Part shown: positions 1 to 5,093 of the stretch, one piece after another
How the letters are laid out: every line of letters starts with the position of its first letter
How positions within the stretch are numbered: position 1 is the first letter of the stretch
NCBI GenBank assembly: GCA_030146905.1
Contig: JASLAV010000828.1
Location: forward strand, 1-6,559
Origin: Lentzea sp.
GTDB taxonomy: Bacteria > Actinomycetota > Actinomycetes > Mycobacteriales > Pseudonocardiaceae
DNA: 6,559 bases
Direction of reading: 5' to 3'
The notes under the pieces: generated by a model
Database searches by the model: none
What the model was told of the DNA's origin: nothing
The model's input: the letters and a program-made list of their open reading frames with translations, nothing else
Translations under genes and position numbers: made by a program

Positions 1-1
1 G

Positions 2-13
2 GAAGTGCGGTGA
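2..13 (+). CDS. mtrB: Probable last codons of mtrB (sensor kinase), partial
   Basis: The frame beginning at base 2 reads three codons and then stops with TGA at 11-13. That TGA overlaps the lpqB GTG start (10-12) as GTGA, a typical translational-coupling overlap. In actinobacteria the gene directly before lpqB is normally mtrB, the histidine kinase of the MtrAB system, so this stop is probably its end. Only four codons are visible and none is diagnostic, so the identity rests on synteny alone. Confidence 0.3.
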   Translation, partial: EVR

Positions 14-1758
14 AGCGGCTGGCGTTGCTGGTTCTCGTACTCGTGACCCTGTCCGCGTGCGCCGCGATCCCCACGAACACCCAGCCGAAGCCGATCGGCT
101 CGAAGGACGGCAAGGCCACGAACACGGTCACGGCGCCGGAGCCGCGGCAGAACATCGACCCGTTCATGCTCGTGCGCGACTTCATCGACGCCACGTCGAA
201 CCCGGACAACAACTACGCGGCCGCCCGTGCGTTCATGACGCCGGAGGCCAGCAAGAAGTGGGACACCAAGAACCCCACGATCATCGAGACCACGTTCGCG
301 ACCGTGCCGACCTCGCCCTCGCAGGCGCCGCAGACGCCGCAGGACAAGACGCAGACCGTGCTGCTGCAGGGCAATTACGTCGGCCGCCTGGGCAACGACA
401 ACTCGTTCGTGCCGCGGCTCGGCGACGTCTCGCAGGTGGTGAGGCTGGAGCGCAACAGCGAGAACCAGTGGCGGATCTCCGAGCCGCCGCCGGGCGTGTA
501 CATGCCGCAGAACCAGTTCAACAACAACTACCGCCGCGTCACCCTGTACTTCTACAACCCCGAGTTCACCGTGCTGGTGCCGGACCCGCGCTACGTCGTG
601 ATCCCGCCGGCCACGAGCATCCCGACCCGCGTCACGGAACTGCTGATCAAGGGCCCCGGCGACGCGGTGCGCGACACGCTGGTGAGCGCGCTCGGCCCGG
701 ACACCGACATCTTCTCGGAGACCAAGGAGTCCGACGACGGCGCGCTGGAGGTCAACCTCACCAAGGTGGGCAAGGACCTGACGCCAGAGAAGAGCAAGCA
801 GATCGTCGCGCAGATCGTGAAGTCGTACTCCGGCGTCACGTCGTCGCGCGTCCGCGTGCTCGTGGACGGCCAGCAGATCCTGCCCGACCAACGCGACTAC
901 CGGCCGTCCGACGTGTCGGCGACCGCGGGCGAGTCGTTGCTGGCGCTGAACGCGAACCTCCAGGGCATGCTCGTGGTGGACGGGACCATCCGCTCGCTGA
1001 CCGACGGCAACCCGGTCAAGGGCCCGGCGGGTGCGGGCGTCTACAACGTCGTGAACGCGGCCCAGTCCCTCGACGGCTCCCGCCTGGCCGTGGTGACCAG
1101 AGCCGGCGGCGCGATGCGCCTGCGCGTGGGAGAGCTCGAACAGGACCTGTCCGAAGTGGACCTGCCGGCGACCACGCTGACGAGACCGACCTGGCTGCTC
1201 TCGAGCGGCCCGAAGGAACCGGGCGCCGAGGTCTGGACGGCCGTAGACGGCACCTCGGTGGCCCGCGTGACCCGGTCGGACAGCGGCTGGACCGCCAAGG
1301 GCGTCAACATCACCGACCTGACGCCGTTCGGCGCGATCAGCGAACTGCGCCTGTCCCGCGACGGCACGCGAGCGGCCCTGGTGATCGCGGGCAAGCTCTA
1401 CGTCGCGTCCGTGGTGCGCAACAACCAGGACGTGGCACTGCGCTCACCCCGCCAGGTGCAGCCCTCGACGCTGGGCTCGGCGGTCCAGTCGATCGACTGG
1501 CTCTCCCAGGACGTCCTGGCGGTCTCCTCCTCCCTGCCGGCGTTGCCGGTCACCAAGGTCTACGCGGACGGCTACAAGCTGGACCGCTACAGCCAGTCCA
1601 ACCTCACCGTGCCGGTGGGTTCGGTGGCGGCGGCGCCCGCGCGTCAGGTGCAGGTGGTCGACCCCTCCGGTCTGTGGTCGGCCTCGGACATCACCGACGT
1701 GTGGCGGTCCAGCGGGATCCGGGTGTCGCCGGGGGCGCTGGTCTTCTACCCGGGCTGA
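10..1758 (+). CDS. lpqB: LpqB lipoprotein, GerMN and beta-propeller domains, MtrAB accessory protein
   Basis: The product is a 582-residue exported lipoprotein. Residues 1-17 form a short basic N-terminus, a leucine/valine-rich segment and the lipobox LSAC, with Cys17 as the predicted lipidated residue. An N-terminal domain covers roughly 48-170 and a GerMN domain roughly 175-295, beginning at RRVTLYFYNPEF. The C-terminal part, about 315-582, has the repetitive strand pattern of the LpqB beta-propeller, with blade-like turns such as SLDG (353-356) and SRDG (449-452). Length and domain order match the family. In mycobacteria LpqB interacts with the extracellular part of the sensor MtrB and tunes MtrA output, linked to cell-wall homeostasis and division; that role here is inferred. 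The GTG start is chosen because GGAAG lies just upstream (1-5), the signal peptide starts there, and it overlaps a probable mtrB stop. It is likely co-transcribed with mtrAB. No lesion is visible. Confidence 0.96.
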   Translation: MKRLALLVLVLVTLSACAAIPTNTQPKPIGSKDGKATNTVTAPEPRQNIDPFMLVRDFIDATSNPDNNYAAARAFMTPEASKKWDTKNPTIIETTFATVPTSPSQAPQTPQDKTQTVLLQGNYVGRLGNDNSFVPRLGDVSQVVRLERNSENQWRISEPPPGVYMPQNQFNNNYRRVTLYFYNPEFTVLVPDPRYVVIPPATSIPTRVTELLIKGPGDAVRDTLVSALGPDTDIFSETKESDDGALEVNLTKVGKDLTPEKSKQIVAQIVKSYSGVTSSRVRVLVDGQQILPDQRDYRPSDVSATAGESLLALNANLQGMLVVDGTIRSLTDGNPVKGPAGAGVYNVVNAAQSLDGSRLAVVTRAGGAMRLRVGELEQDLSEVDLPATTLTRPTWLLSSGPKEPGAEVWTAVDGTSVARVTRSDSGWTAKGVNITDLTPFGAISELRLSRDGTRAALVIAGKLYVASVVRNNQDVALRSPRQVQPSTLGSAVQSIDWLSQDVLAVSSSLPALPVTKVYADGYKLDRYSQSNLTVPVGSVAAAPARQVQVVDPSGLWSASDITDVWRSSGIRVSPGALVFYPG

Positions 1759-1775
1759 GCCGGGACGCCTCGCGG

Positions 1776-1812
1776 CCGAGCCGCGTGTCTCGGGCACGCG
1801 GGTCCGGCTCGG
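1776..1812 (+). terminator. Candidate lpqB terminator hairpin
   Basis: A nested hairpin begins 18 bases after the lpqB stop. The inner stem is CCGCGTG (1781-1787) with CACGCGG (1795-1801) around a 7-nt loop. The outer stem is CCGAG (1776-1780) with CTCGG (1808-1812), with six unpaired bases on the 3' side. There is no T-tract, which is common for actinobacterial terminators. Position favours termination of lpqB; efficiency cannot be judged from sequence. Confidence 0.4.
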
Positions 1813-1901
1813 GCTGGCGGTGGTGTCGGCTCGGTGGAGGCGTCGGCTGAGGTACAGGGCGGATGCGGCCGGGCCTGCTGTCGCCCGGCGTGCCGCACGC
1901 T

Positions 1902-2031
1902 GCTGCCGGAGCTGTGCCGTGCGCGGCAAGGCGGGGCGGGTGCATGGCCGACTGGTAGTCCGGCATGGCCGGGATCGAAGCCTGCCGGGCCACCGCGTTG
2001 CCGAGCTGCACCGTGCGGGACCGGGCTGCTC
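1902..2031. repeat. Array unit 1
   Basis: This is the first full copy. Its central block reads GACTGGTAGTCCGG, shared with unit 3 apart from one C/T change. Its right half is nearly identical to that of unit 2. The opening bases after GCTGTG differ slightly from units 2 and 3. Confidence 0.85.
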
Positions 2032-2163
2032 GCTGCCGGAGCTGTGCGGTGACGCGGCAAGGCAGGGTGGGTGCAGGGGGTGGCTGGCCGTTCTGCGTGG
2101 TCAGGATCGAAGCCTGCCGGGCCACCGCGTTGCCGAGCTGTGCCGTGCGGGACCGGGCTGCTC
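2032..2163. repeat. Array unit 2, divergent centre
   Basis: Both flanks match the neighbouring units almost perfectly, but the central ~40 bp (about 2064-2103) is different and carries GGGGGTGGCTGGCCG in place of the GACTGGTAGTCCGG block. The unit is therefore mosaic: a conserved frame with an exchanged core. Confidence 0.85.
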
Positions 2164-2293
2164 GCTGCCGGAGCTGTGCGGTGACGCGGCAAGGCGGGGC
2201 GGGTGCAGGGCCGATTGGTAGTCCGGCATGGCTGGGATCGAAGCCTGCCGGGTCACCGCGTTGCCGAGCTGCACCGTGCCGGATTCGGCTCTT
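2164..2293. repeat. Array unit 3
   Basis: This copy has the same central type as unit 1. It contains imperfect inverted arms: CGGCAAGGCGG (2187-2197) can pair with CCGCGTTGCCG (2256-2266) with one mismatch. Its last ~15 bp begin to diverge, leading into the decayed fourth copy. Confidence 0.85.
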
Positions 2294-2411
2294 GCTGCCG
2301 GAGCTGCGCGCTGGCGTTGCAGGGCAGCGACGGCTGCTGGTTCGACATGCCGCCTGCGGCCAAGACCGAAGCCCGCCGACCTCGTCACCGAGCTGCACCC
2401 CGCAGTCCCCG
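2294..2411. repeat. Degenerate fourth array unit
   Basis: It starts with GCTGCCGGAGCTG like the others and keeps recognisable landmarks in order (GACCGAAGCCCGCC, then GTCACCGAGCTGCACC), but most of the rest has diverged and about 12 bp are missing. The comF stop lies 55 bases beyond it. A small GC hairpin, GCCGC (2429-2433) with GCGGC (2438-2442), sits in that gap and could help end comF transcription; this is weak. Confidence 0.6.
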
Positions 2412-2466
2412 GCTGCCTGCTGCCCAGGGCCGCGCGGGCGGCACCGCACGAGCCTTGAACCGGCCC

Positions 2467-3084
2467 CTACTGCCCGGGCTGGTGCGGCCGAGCCGAAGTC
2501 AGCACCACCACCCCGTGCGTCCGCACCCCGGCCCCGCGCAACGCCCGGACGCAGGCCGAAGCCGTGGCCCCGGTCGTGATCACGTCGTCGAGCAGCACGG
2601 TGGTCCCCGGCGGCGGTCTCCCGCACACCTCCACCCGCCCCGCCAGGTTCCGCCGCCGGGCACCGGCGCCCAGTCCCACCGAGTCGGCCACGCCGGGGGC
2701 GAGCCGCAGCACCGGAGCCACGGAGGCGATCTCCACGGCCTGGGCGATCCGCAGCATGTGGTCCCCACCCCTCCCTCGGGCGGCGCTGCGGCGCGACGGT
2801 GCGGGCACCAGGGTCCACGGCGCGGGGCCCGCGGCCACCAGGGCGCACGCCACCAGGGCCCCGAACCACGCTGAGAGCGCCCGTGCGCCCCGTTCCTTGA
2901 AGGCGAGCACGAGTTCTCGCGCCGCGCCGTGATAGGCGGCGAGCGTCCACACAGGCGGCCCCACACCGGGGACCTGGAGCGGCGAAGGCGGGCCGAAGCC
3001 GGAGAAGCACGTAGCGCAGCAGGCGGTGCCGCGGCGGCCGCAGCCGGCGCATGTGGACGGCAGGAGCAGGTCGAGTGCTGTCAT
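2467..3084 (-). CDS. comF: ComF-family phosphoribosyltransferase-like protein
   Basis: The protein has 205 residues. The N-terminus MTALDLLLPSTCAGCG is typical of ComF proteins. Cys12/Cys15 and Cys23/Cys26 form two CxxC pairs, a likely zinc-binding motif. The middle carries family-like segments (VLAFKERGA, then LVPAPSRR...RGRGGDHMLRIA). The type I phosphoribosyltransferase PRPP-binding loop is VLLDDVITTGAT at 163-174, with the acidic pair Asp166-Asp167. In competent bacteria ComF supports DNA uptake; in actinobacteria its substrate and role are not established. The ATG at 3084 is chosen because it begins the conserved LLLPxxCxxCG motif; the frame is open further upstream to 3282, but those residues do not look family-like. 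No strong Shine-Dalgarno precedes this ATG. The gene is convergent with lpqB and divergent from hpf, the opposite orientation to M. tuberculosis, where comF runs with its neighbours. Length is slightly short but within family range. Confidence 0.9.
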   Translation of the reverse strand: MTALDLLLPSTCAGCGRRGTACCATCFSGFGPPSPLQVPGVGPPVWTLAAYHGAARELVLAFKERGARALSAWFGALVACALVAAGPAPWTLVPAPSRRSAARGRGGDHMLRIAQAVEIASVAPVLRLAPGVADSVGLGAGARRRNLAGRVEVCGRPPPGTTVLLDDVITTGATASACVRALRGAGVRTHGVVVLTSARPHQPGQ

Positions 3085-3331
3085 GGGTCCATGGTGGCGG
3101 CGCGGTCTGACAGAAAAACCGGCAGAAACCCCGGTAGGCGGGGTAACCGGGTCTTTCGGCACCGCCCACACGAGTGAAGTTCCTGTTGCGTTGTCGATCT
3201 CCAAAGCGCTCTGGCACACCGGCGAAGCCGAGATCGCACCCACTTCCGTGACGACGTCCCAAGATCCGGTAACTCGTCGCATCCGCTCGCCCTGGGCGTC
3301 TGTTGAGACGGTGTTTCAGAACTGCGGAGTC

Positions 3332-3367
3332 CGCTCAGAGGGGCCGGAAGCCCGGCGCCGCTGAGCG
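3332..3367. other. Strong 36-nt hairpin upstream of comF and hpf
   Basis: CGCTCAG (3332-3338) pairs perfectly with CTGAGCG (3361-3367). Inside, GG (3340-3341) pairs with CC (3358-3359), and GCCGG (3343-3347) pairs with CCGGC (3352-3356) around a 4-nt loop. That is 14 base pairs interrupted by two single mismatches. No T-tract follows on either strand. It could be a bidirectional terminator or a structured leader element; the sequence does not decide. Confidence 0.55.
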
Positions 3368-3427
3368 CGTTCGCGCCTCCTGGGATGGCCCGTGCGAGCG
3401 CGCGTGACACCCCCGATGAGTTAACGA

Positions 3428-3487
3428 TTATTCACATGTCTGGCTGACCAGCGGTTATTCATATGAATGGGTACGAACAGAGTACGA
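3428..3487. promoter_or_regulatory. AT-rich patch with direct repeats and a palindrome, possible operator
   Basis: TTATTCACATG (3428-3438) and TTATTCATATG (3455-3465) are direct repeats with one mismatch, 27 bp apart. The second overlaps a perfect 12-bp palindrome ATTCATATGAAT (3457-3468). Immediately after it GTACGA occurs twice, at 3471-3476 and 3482-3487, exactly 11 bp apart. Only 25 of the 60 bases at 3421-3480 are G or C, in sharp contrast with the surroundings. This looks like a protein-binding or promoter region; the regulator is not identifiable. Confidence 0.4.
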
Positions 3488-3641
3488 CGGGTGATCAACG
3501 GTCTTGTCCGCCAATGGGCGAAATCCACCGTTCAGCCGGGCGTGACTGCCTCGTGATCGGACGTGGGCACCGATCGGTTCGGTTGCAAGAAGTGCGATCA
3601 GGTCTCACCAAGTGGTTCGGAATCGATCTCTCCCAGGTTTC

Positions 3642-3668
3642 GGGAACATGACACGGGGGTCGCCCGTT
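3642..3668 (+). promoter_or_regulatory. ECF-sigma-type promoter motif upstream of hpf
   Basis: GGGAAC (3642-3647) is followed by 18 bases and then GTT (3666-3668, preceded by C). This fits the GGAAY-N18-GTT pattern known for stress ECF sigma factors of actinobacteria (SigR/SigH/SigE group). Transcription would start near 3675, about 390 nt before hpf. A stress-sigma promoter suits a ribosome hibernation gene, but the match is by eye and the distance is long. Confidence 0.45.
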
Positions 3669-3864
3669 GGCTGGGTATGAGGCCGCTCCGGGACCCGTTC
3701 GACGCAGTGCAGCTGCCGTCGAGTGCCGGTTCCGGCCTGGGCCGTACGGGTGAGCCGGAGGCTGGTGGGTTTGGTTCGCGACACGCTCGGGAAACGTCTG
3801 ACAACGCGGAGTCGTCGCGCTGCGTAGTCGCCGAAAAATCTCGCTGTTCCCCCGGCAAGGGGGC

Positions 3865-3893
3865 TTACGCGACGGTGAATCCCAAGCTAACGT
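3865..3893 (+). promoter_or_regulatory. Weak housekeeping-type promoter candidate for hpf
   Basis: TAACGT (3888-3893) fits the actinobacterial -10 pattern TAnnnT. The hexamer 17 bases upstream, TTACGC (3865-3870), matches TTGACA only in its first two bases. It would give a leader of roughly 165 nt. It overlaps no gene and is one of few -10-like sequences near hpf. Confidence 0.25.
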
Positions 3894-3940
3894 GCACCGC
3901 TATCAGCGTTCTCGGCCCGCGGGGAGGAGGCGAACAGCCC

Positions 3941-3958
3941 ATGACCCTGGCGCCGTGA
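3941..3958 (+). CDS. Possible five-codon leader ORF (MTLAP)
   Basis: ATG-ACC-CTG-GCG-CCG-TGA follows a strong purine-rich stretch, GGGGAGGAGG (3921-3930). The gap of 10 bases from AGGAGG to ATG is longer than ideal. No other start codon is obviously served by this Shine-Dalgarno, and it lies about 105 bases before hpf in the presumed leader. It could be a translated leader peptide or a chance match. Confidence 0.25.
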   Translation: MTLAP

Positions 3959-4036
3959 GAGCTGCGGAGGACGACCCTCTGCGACACAATCCGCGATCCA
4001 TGATCGCCACGGCGCGCTGAATCAGTCCAGCCAAAG

Positions 4037-4057
4037 CTCGCAGCAAAGCGAGGGAGG
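4037..4057 (+). promoter_or_regulatory. hpf ribosome binding site with adjacent stem-loop
   Basis: GGGAGG (4052-4057) lies 6 bases before the hpf ATG, an ideal spacing that fixes the start. Just upstream CTCGC (4037-4041) can pair with GCGAG (4048-4052) around a 6-nt loop, touching the first base of the Shine-Dalgarno. A perfect 6-bp hairpin, GCGATC (3993-3998) with GATCGC (4002-4007), lies 45 bases further upstream. Confidence 0.75.
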
Positions 4058-4063
4058 TCGTGT

Positions 4064-4732
4064 ATGGACATCGTCGTTAAGGGCCGCAACGTCGAGGTGC
4101 CCGATCACTACAGGGTTCACGTCGCCGAAAAGCTGGCCCGGCTTGAGCGCTACGACCGCAAGGTCATCCGCTACGACGTGGAGCTTTTCCACGAGCCGAA
4201 CCGCAGGCAGTCGAAGAACTGCCAGCGGGTCGAAATCACCGGCAAGGGACGTGGACCCGTGGTCCGTTCCGAAGCCTGCGCGGGTGACTTCTACGCCGCG
4301 CTCGACGCTGCGGTCGCGAAGCTCGAGAACCGCCTGCGTCGGTCTCACGACCGCAGGCGAGTCCACCACGGGGCCCGTGCCCCGATCTCGGTGGCAGAAG
4401 CGACAAGCGGACTGGCTGACGTCCCGTCCGCCGGCGAGAGCATGACGTCGCGCCGCGGCAAGACCGCGGTGCTCGACGCACCCGAGGCCGACCACGAGGG
4501 CATGGCGGAAGTGCCCGCGCAGCGTTGGGACGACGGCCTCGAAGAAAAGTTGCCCGGACGCGTCGTACGCGAGAAGGAGCACGCCGCCAAACCGATGACC
4601 GTCGACCAGGCCCTCTACGAGATGGAACTGGTCGGACACGACTTCTACCTGTTCGCCGACGCCGATTGCGGCCGCCCGAGTGTCGTCTACCGCCGGAAGG
4701 GATTCGACTACGGCGTGATCAGGCTGGCCTGA
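4064..4732 (+). CDS. hpf: Long-form ribosome hibernation promoting factor (HPF)
   Basis: The protein has 222 residues, the usual length for long HPF. Residues 1-104 form the S30AE/YfiA-type domain (MDIVVKGRNVEVPDHYR...YAALDAAVAKLENRLRR), which binds the small ribosomal subunit near the decoding site and blocks tRNA and mRNA. A charged, poorly conserved linker spans about 105-165. The C-terminal domain (167-222, VVREKEHAAKPMTVDQALYEM... ending YRRKGFDYGVIRL) matches the region through which long HPFs dimerise and join two 70S ribosomes into inactive 100S particles. The start is fixed by GGGAGG 6 bases upstream. The gene stands alone on its strand, with a long leader and a strong hairpin just after the stop, so it is probably a single-gene transcript. 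The ECF-type motif upstream suggests stress control (inference). Position before secA is the conserved actinobacterial order. Confidence 0.96.
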   Translation: MDIVVKGRNVEVPDHYRVHVAEKLARLERYDRKVIRYDVELFHEPNRRQSKNCQRVEITGKGRGPVVRSEACAGDFYAALDAAVAKLENRLRRSHDRRRVHHGARAPISVAEATSGLADVPSAGESMTSRRGKTAVLDAPEADHEGMAEVPAQRWDDGLEEKLPGRVVREKEHAAKPMTVDQALYEMELVGHDFYLFADADCGRPSVVYRRKGFDYGVIRLA

Positions 4733-4757
4733 ACCGCTGACCCGTTCCTCCGACAGC

Positions 4758-4792
4758 CCGCCGCCCCGCACCCCTCGCGTGCGGGGCGGCGG
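4758..4792 (+). terminator. Strong intrinsic hairpin terminating hpf
   Basis: CCGCCGCCCCGCAC (4758-4771) pairs perfectly with GTGCGGGGCGGCGG (4779-4792) around a 7-nt loop, 25 bases after the hpf stop. The stem is 14 bp and almost all G:C. No T-tract follows, as often in actinobacteria. It separates hpf from secA. Confidence 0.85.
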
Positions 4793-4833
4793 CGTGCGTC
4801 TACCGCCACCCGGACCCATTTCCCCACCCGGAC

Positions 4834-4852
4834 GTTCACCGTCAAGGTGAAC
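4834..4852. promoter_or_regulatory. Perfect inverted repeat GTTCACC-N5-GGTGAAC
   Basis: Two 7-bp arms (4834-4840 and 4846-4852) are exact reverse complements with a GTCAA spacer. The 19-bp symmetric form suits an operator for a dimeric regulator. It could also fold as a small hairpin in a read-through transcript from hpf. It lies about 170 bp upstream of the predicted secA -35, rather far for direct repression of that promoter. Confidence 0.4.
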
Positions 4853-4864
4853 TTGGCCGGACCA

Positions 4865-4891
4865 GGAACCTTCACGTGGTGCCCGTGCGTT
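4865..4891 (+). promoter_or_regulatory. Second, weaker ECF-sigma-like motif upstream of secA
   Basis: GGAAC (4865-4869) is followed by 19 bases and CGTT ending at 4891. It resembles the site before hpf but with one base more spacing. It would start a secA transcript near 4899 with a leader of nearly 200 nt. Chance occurrence is quite possible. Confidence 0.2.
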
Positions 4892-5004
4892 CTCCACACC
4901 AGTAGCCGAGCTCGGGGGCACGGCGACAGGCGAGAGCGGAAGCTCGCAGATACCGCACCTGACCTGCACATACCAGGTTGGGCGTTCCAATCCGCCTGTG
5001 TCCG

Positions 5005-5033
5005 TGCACACATCTTGGCGACTTGCCTACGAT
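5005..5033 (+). promoter_or_regulatory. Predicted housekeeping (SigA/HrdB-type) promoter of secA
   Basis: TGCACA (5005-5010) matches TTGACA at four of six positions and is separated by 17 bases from TACGAT (5028-5033), a full match to TAnnnT. Transcription would begin near 5040, giving a leader of about 54 nt. Upstream, a short inverted repeat ACCTG (4962-4966) / CAGGT (4974-4978) with an extra ACCTG copy just before it could be a regulatory site. Confidence 0.6.
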
Positions 5034-5080
5034 GGGCAGGGGAAAGGCGTCCGACGAGGGCGCGCCGCGATACAGGTGAT

Positions 5081-5084
5081 GAGG
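5081..5084 (+). promoter_or_regulatory. secA ribosome binding site
   Basis: GAGG (5081-5084) lies 9 bases before ATG 5094. In-frame alternatives at GTG 5076 and ATG 5079 have only weak purine runs upstream and would add residues not typical of actinobacterial SecA, whose N-terminus is [12 protein letters not shown]. This supports the 5094 start. Confidence 0.6.
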
Positions 5085-5093
5085 TCTATCCAG

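Larger units (their letters stand above)
1902..2411. repeat. Tandem array of ~130-bp GC-rich repeats (3 copies plus a decayed fourth)
   Basis: Units begin at GCTGCCGGAGCTG and recur at 1902, 2032, 2164 and 2294, giving lengths of 130, 132, 130 and about 118 bp. The segment 1972-2063 matches 2104-2195 over 92 bp with two mismatches. The segment 1923-2016 matches 2186-2279 over 94 bp with four mismatches. The conserved core GGATCGAAGCCTGCCGGG recurs at spacings of 132 and 131 bp, so the period does not preserve a reading frame. Long open frames cross the array on both strands, but this frame-shifting argues they are by-products of high GC. The array lies between the convergent lpqB and comF genes and begins about 140 bases after lpqB. 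Function is unknown; it could be one locus of a dispersed intergenic repeat family. Confidence 0.9.
3085..4063. other. Long divergent intergenic region between comF and hpf
   Basis: These 979 bp separate divergently transcribed genes and should hold promoters for both. Open frames exist on the plus strand (for example 3464-3651 and 3563-3958), but they lack good ribosome binding sites, show no recognisable domain and have weak third-position GC bias, so I do not call them genes. The comF side contains a small ACCCCG/CGGGGT hairpin (3128-3144) and only a weak promoter candidate on the minus strand (TCGACA at 3197-3192). Another hairpin, GATCGG (3555-3560) with CCGATC (3570-3575), and a CCCCC/GGGGG stem-loop (3849-3863) lie on the hpf side. 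If transcription starts at the ECF-like site, the hpf leader would be about 390 nt. Confidence 0.7.

Noticed and set aside
57..1850. 597-codon plus-strand open frame overlapping lpqB
   Set aside because: It lies in the +3 frame over lpqB, is extremely rich in Arg, Gly and Ala and has no domain; lpqB has a signal peptide and known domains.
1902..2411. CRISPR array
   Set aside because: Units of about 130 bp are repeated almost entirely, with no short repeat and unique spacer structure and no cas genes nearby.
1691..3262. 523-codon minus-strand open frame crossing comF and the repeats
   Set aside because: It is out of frame with comF, which has clear family motifs, and runs through tandem repeats whose period breaks frame. 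Composition is Arg/Ala/Pro-rich as expected of a high-GC shadow frame.
3619..3639. Second ECF-type promoter at GGAAT 3619-3623
   Set aside because: The nearest GTT is only 13 bases downstream, too short for this promoter class.
3464..3651. 62-codon plus-strand frame starting at the ATG in ATTCATATGAAT
   Set aside because: No ribosome binding site upstream and no protein-like features; the ATG is part of a palindrome.
3865..3900. Possible c-di-AMP (ydaO) or cobalamin riboswitch fragment
   Set aside because: GGTGAATCC and GCTAAC resemble short pieces of these riboswitches, but they are too close together, the other conserved segments and closing stem are missing, and the downstream gene does not fit.
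3563..3958. 131-codon plus-strand frame in the comF-hpf gap
   Set aside because: No Shine-Dalgarno, no recognisable motif, and composition unlike the coding genes. Only its last five codons follow a good ribosome binding site.
4022..5011. 329-codon minus-strand open frame antisense to hpf
   Set aside because: hpf on the plus strand has full domain evidence and an ideal ribosome binding site; this frame is its shadow.
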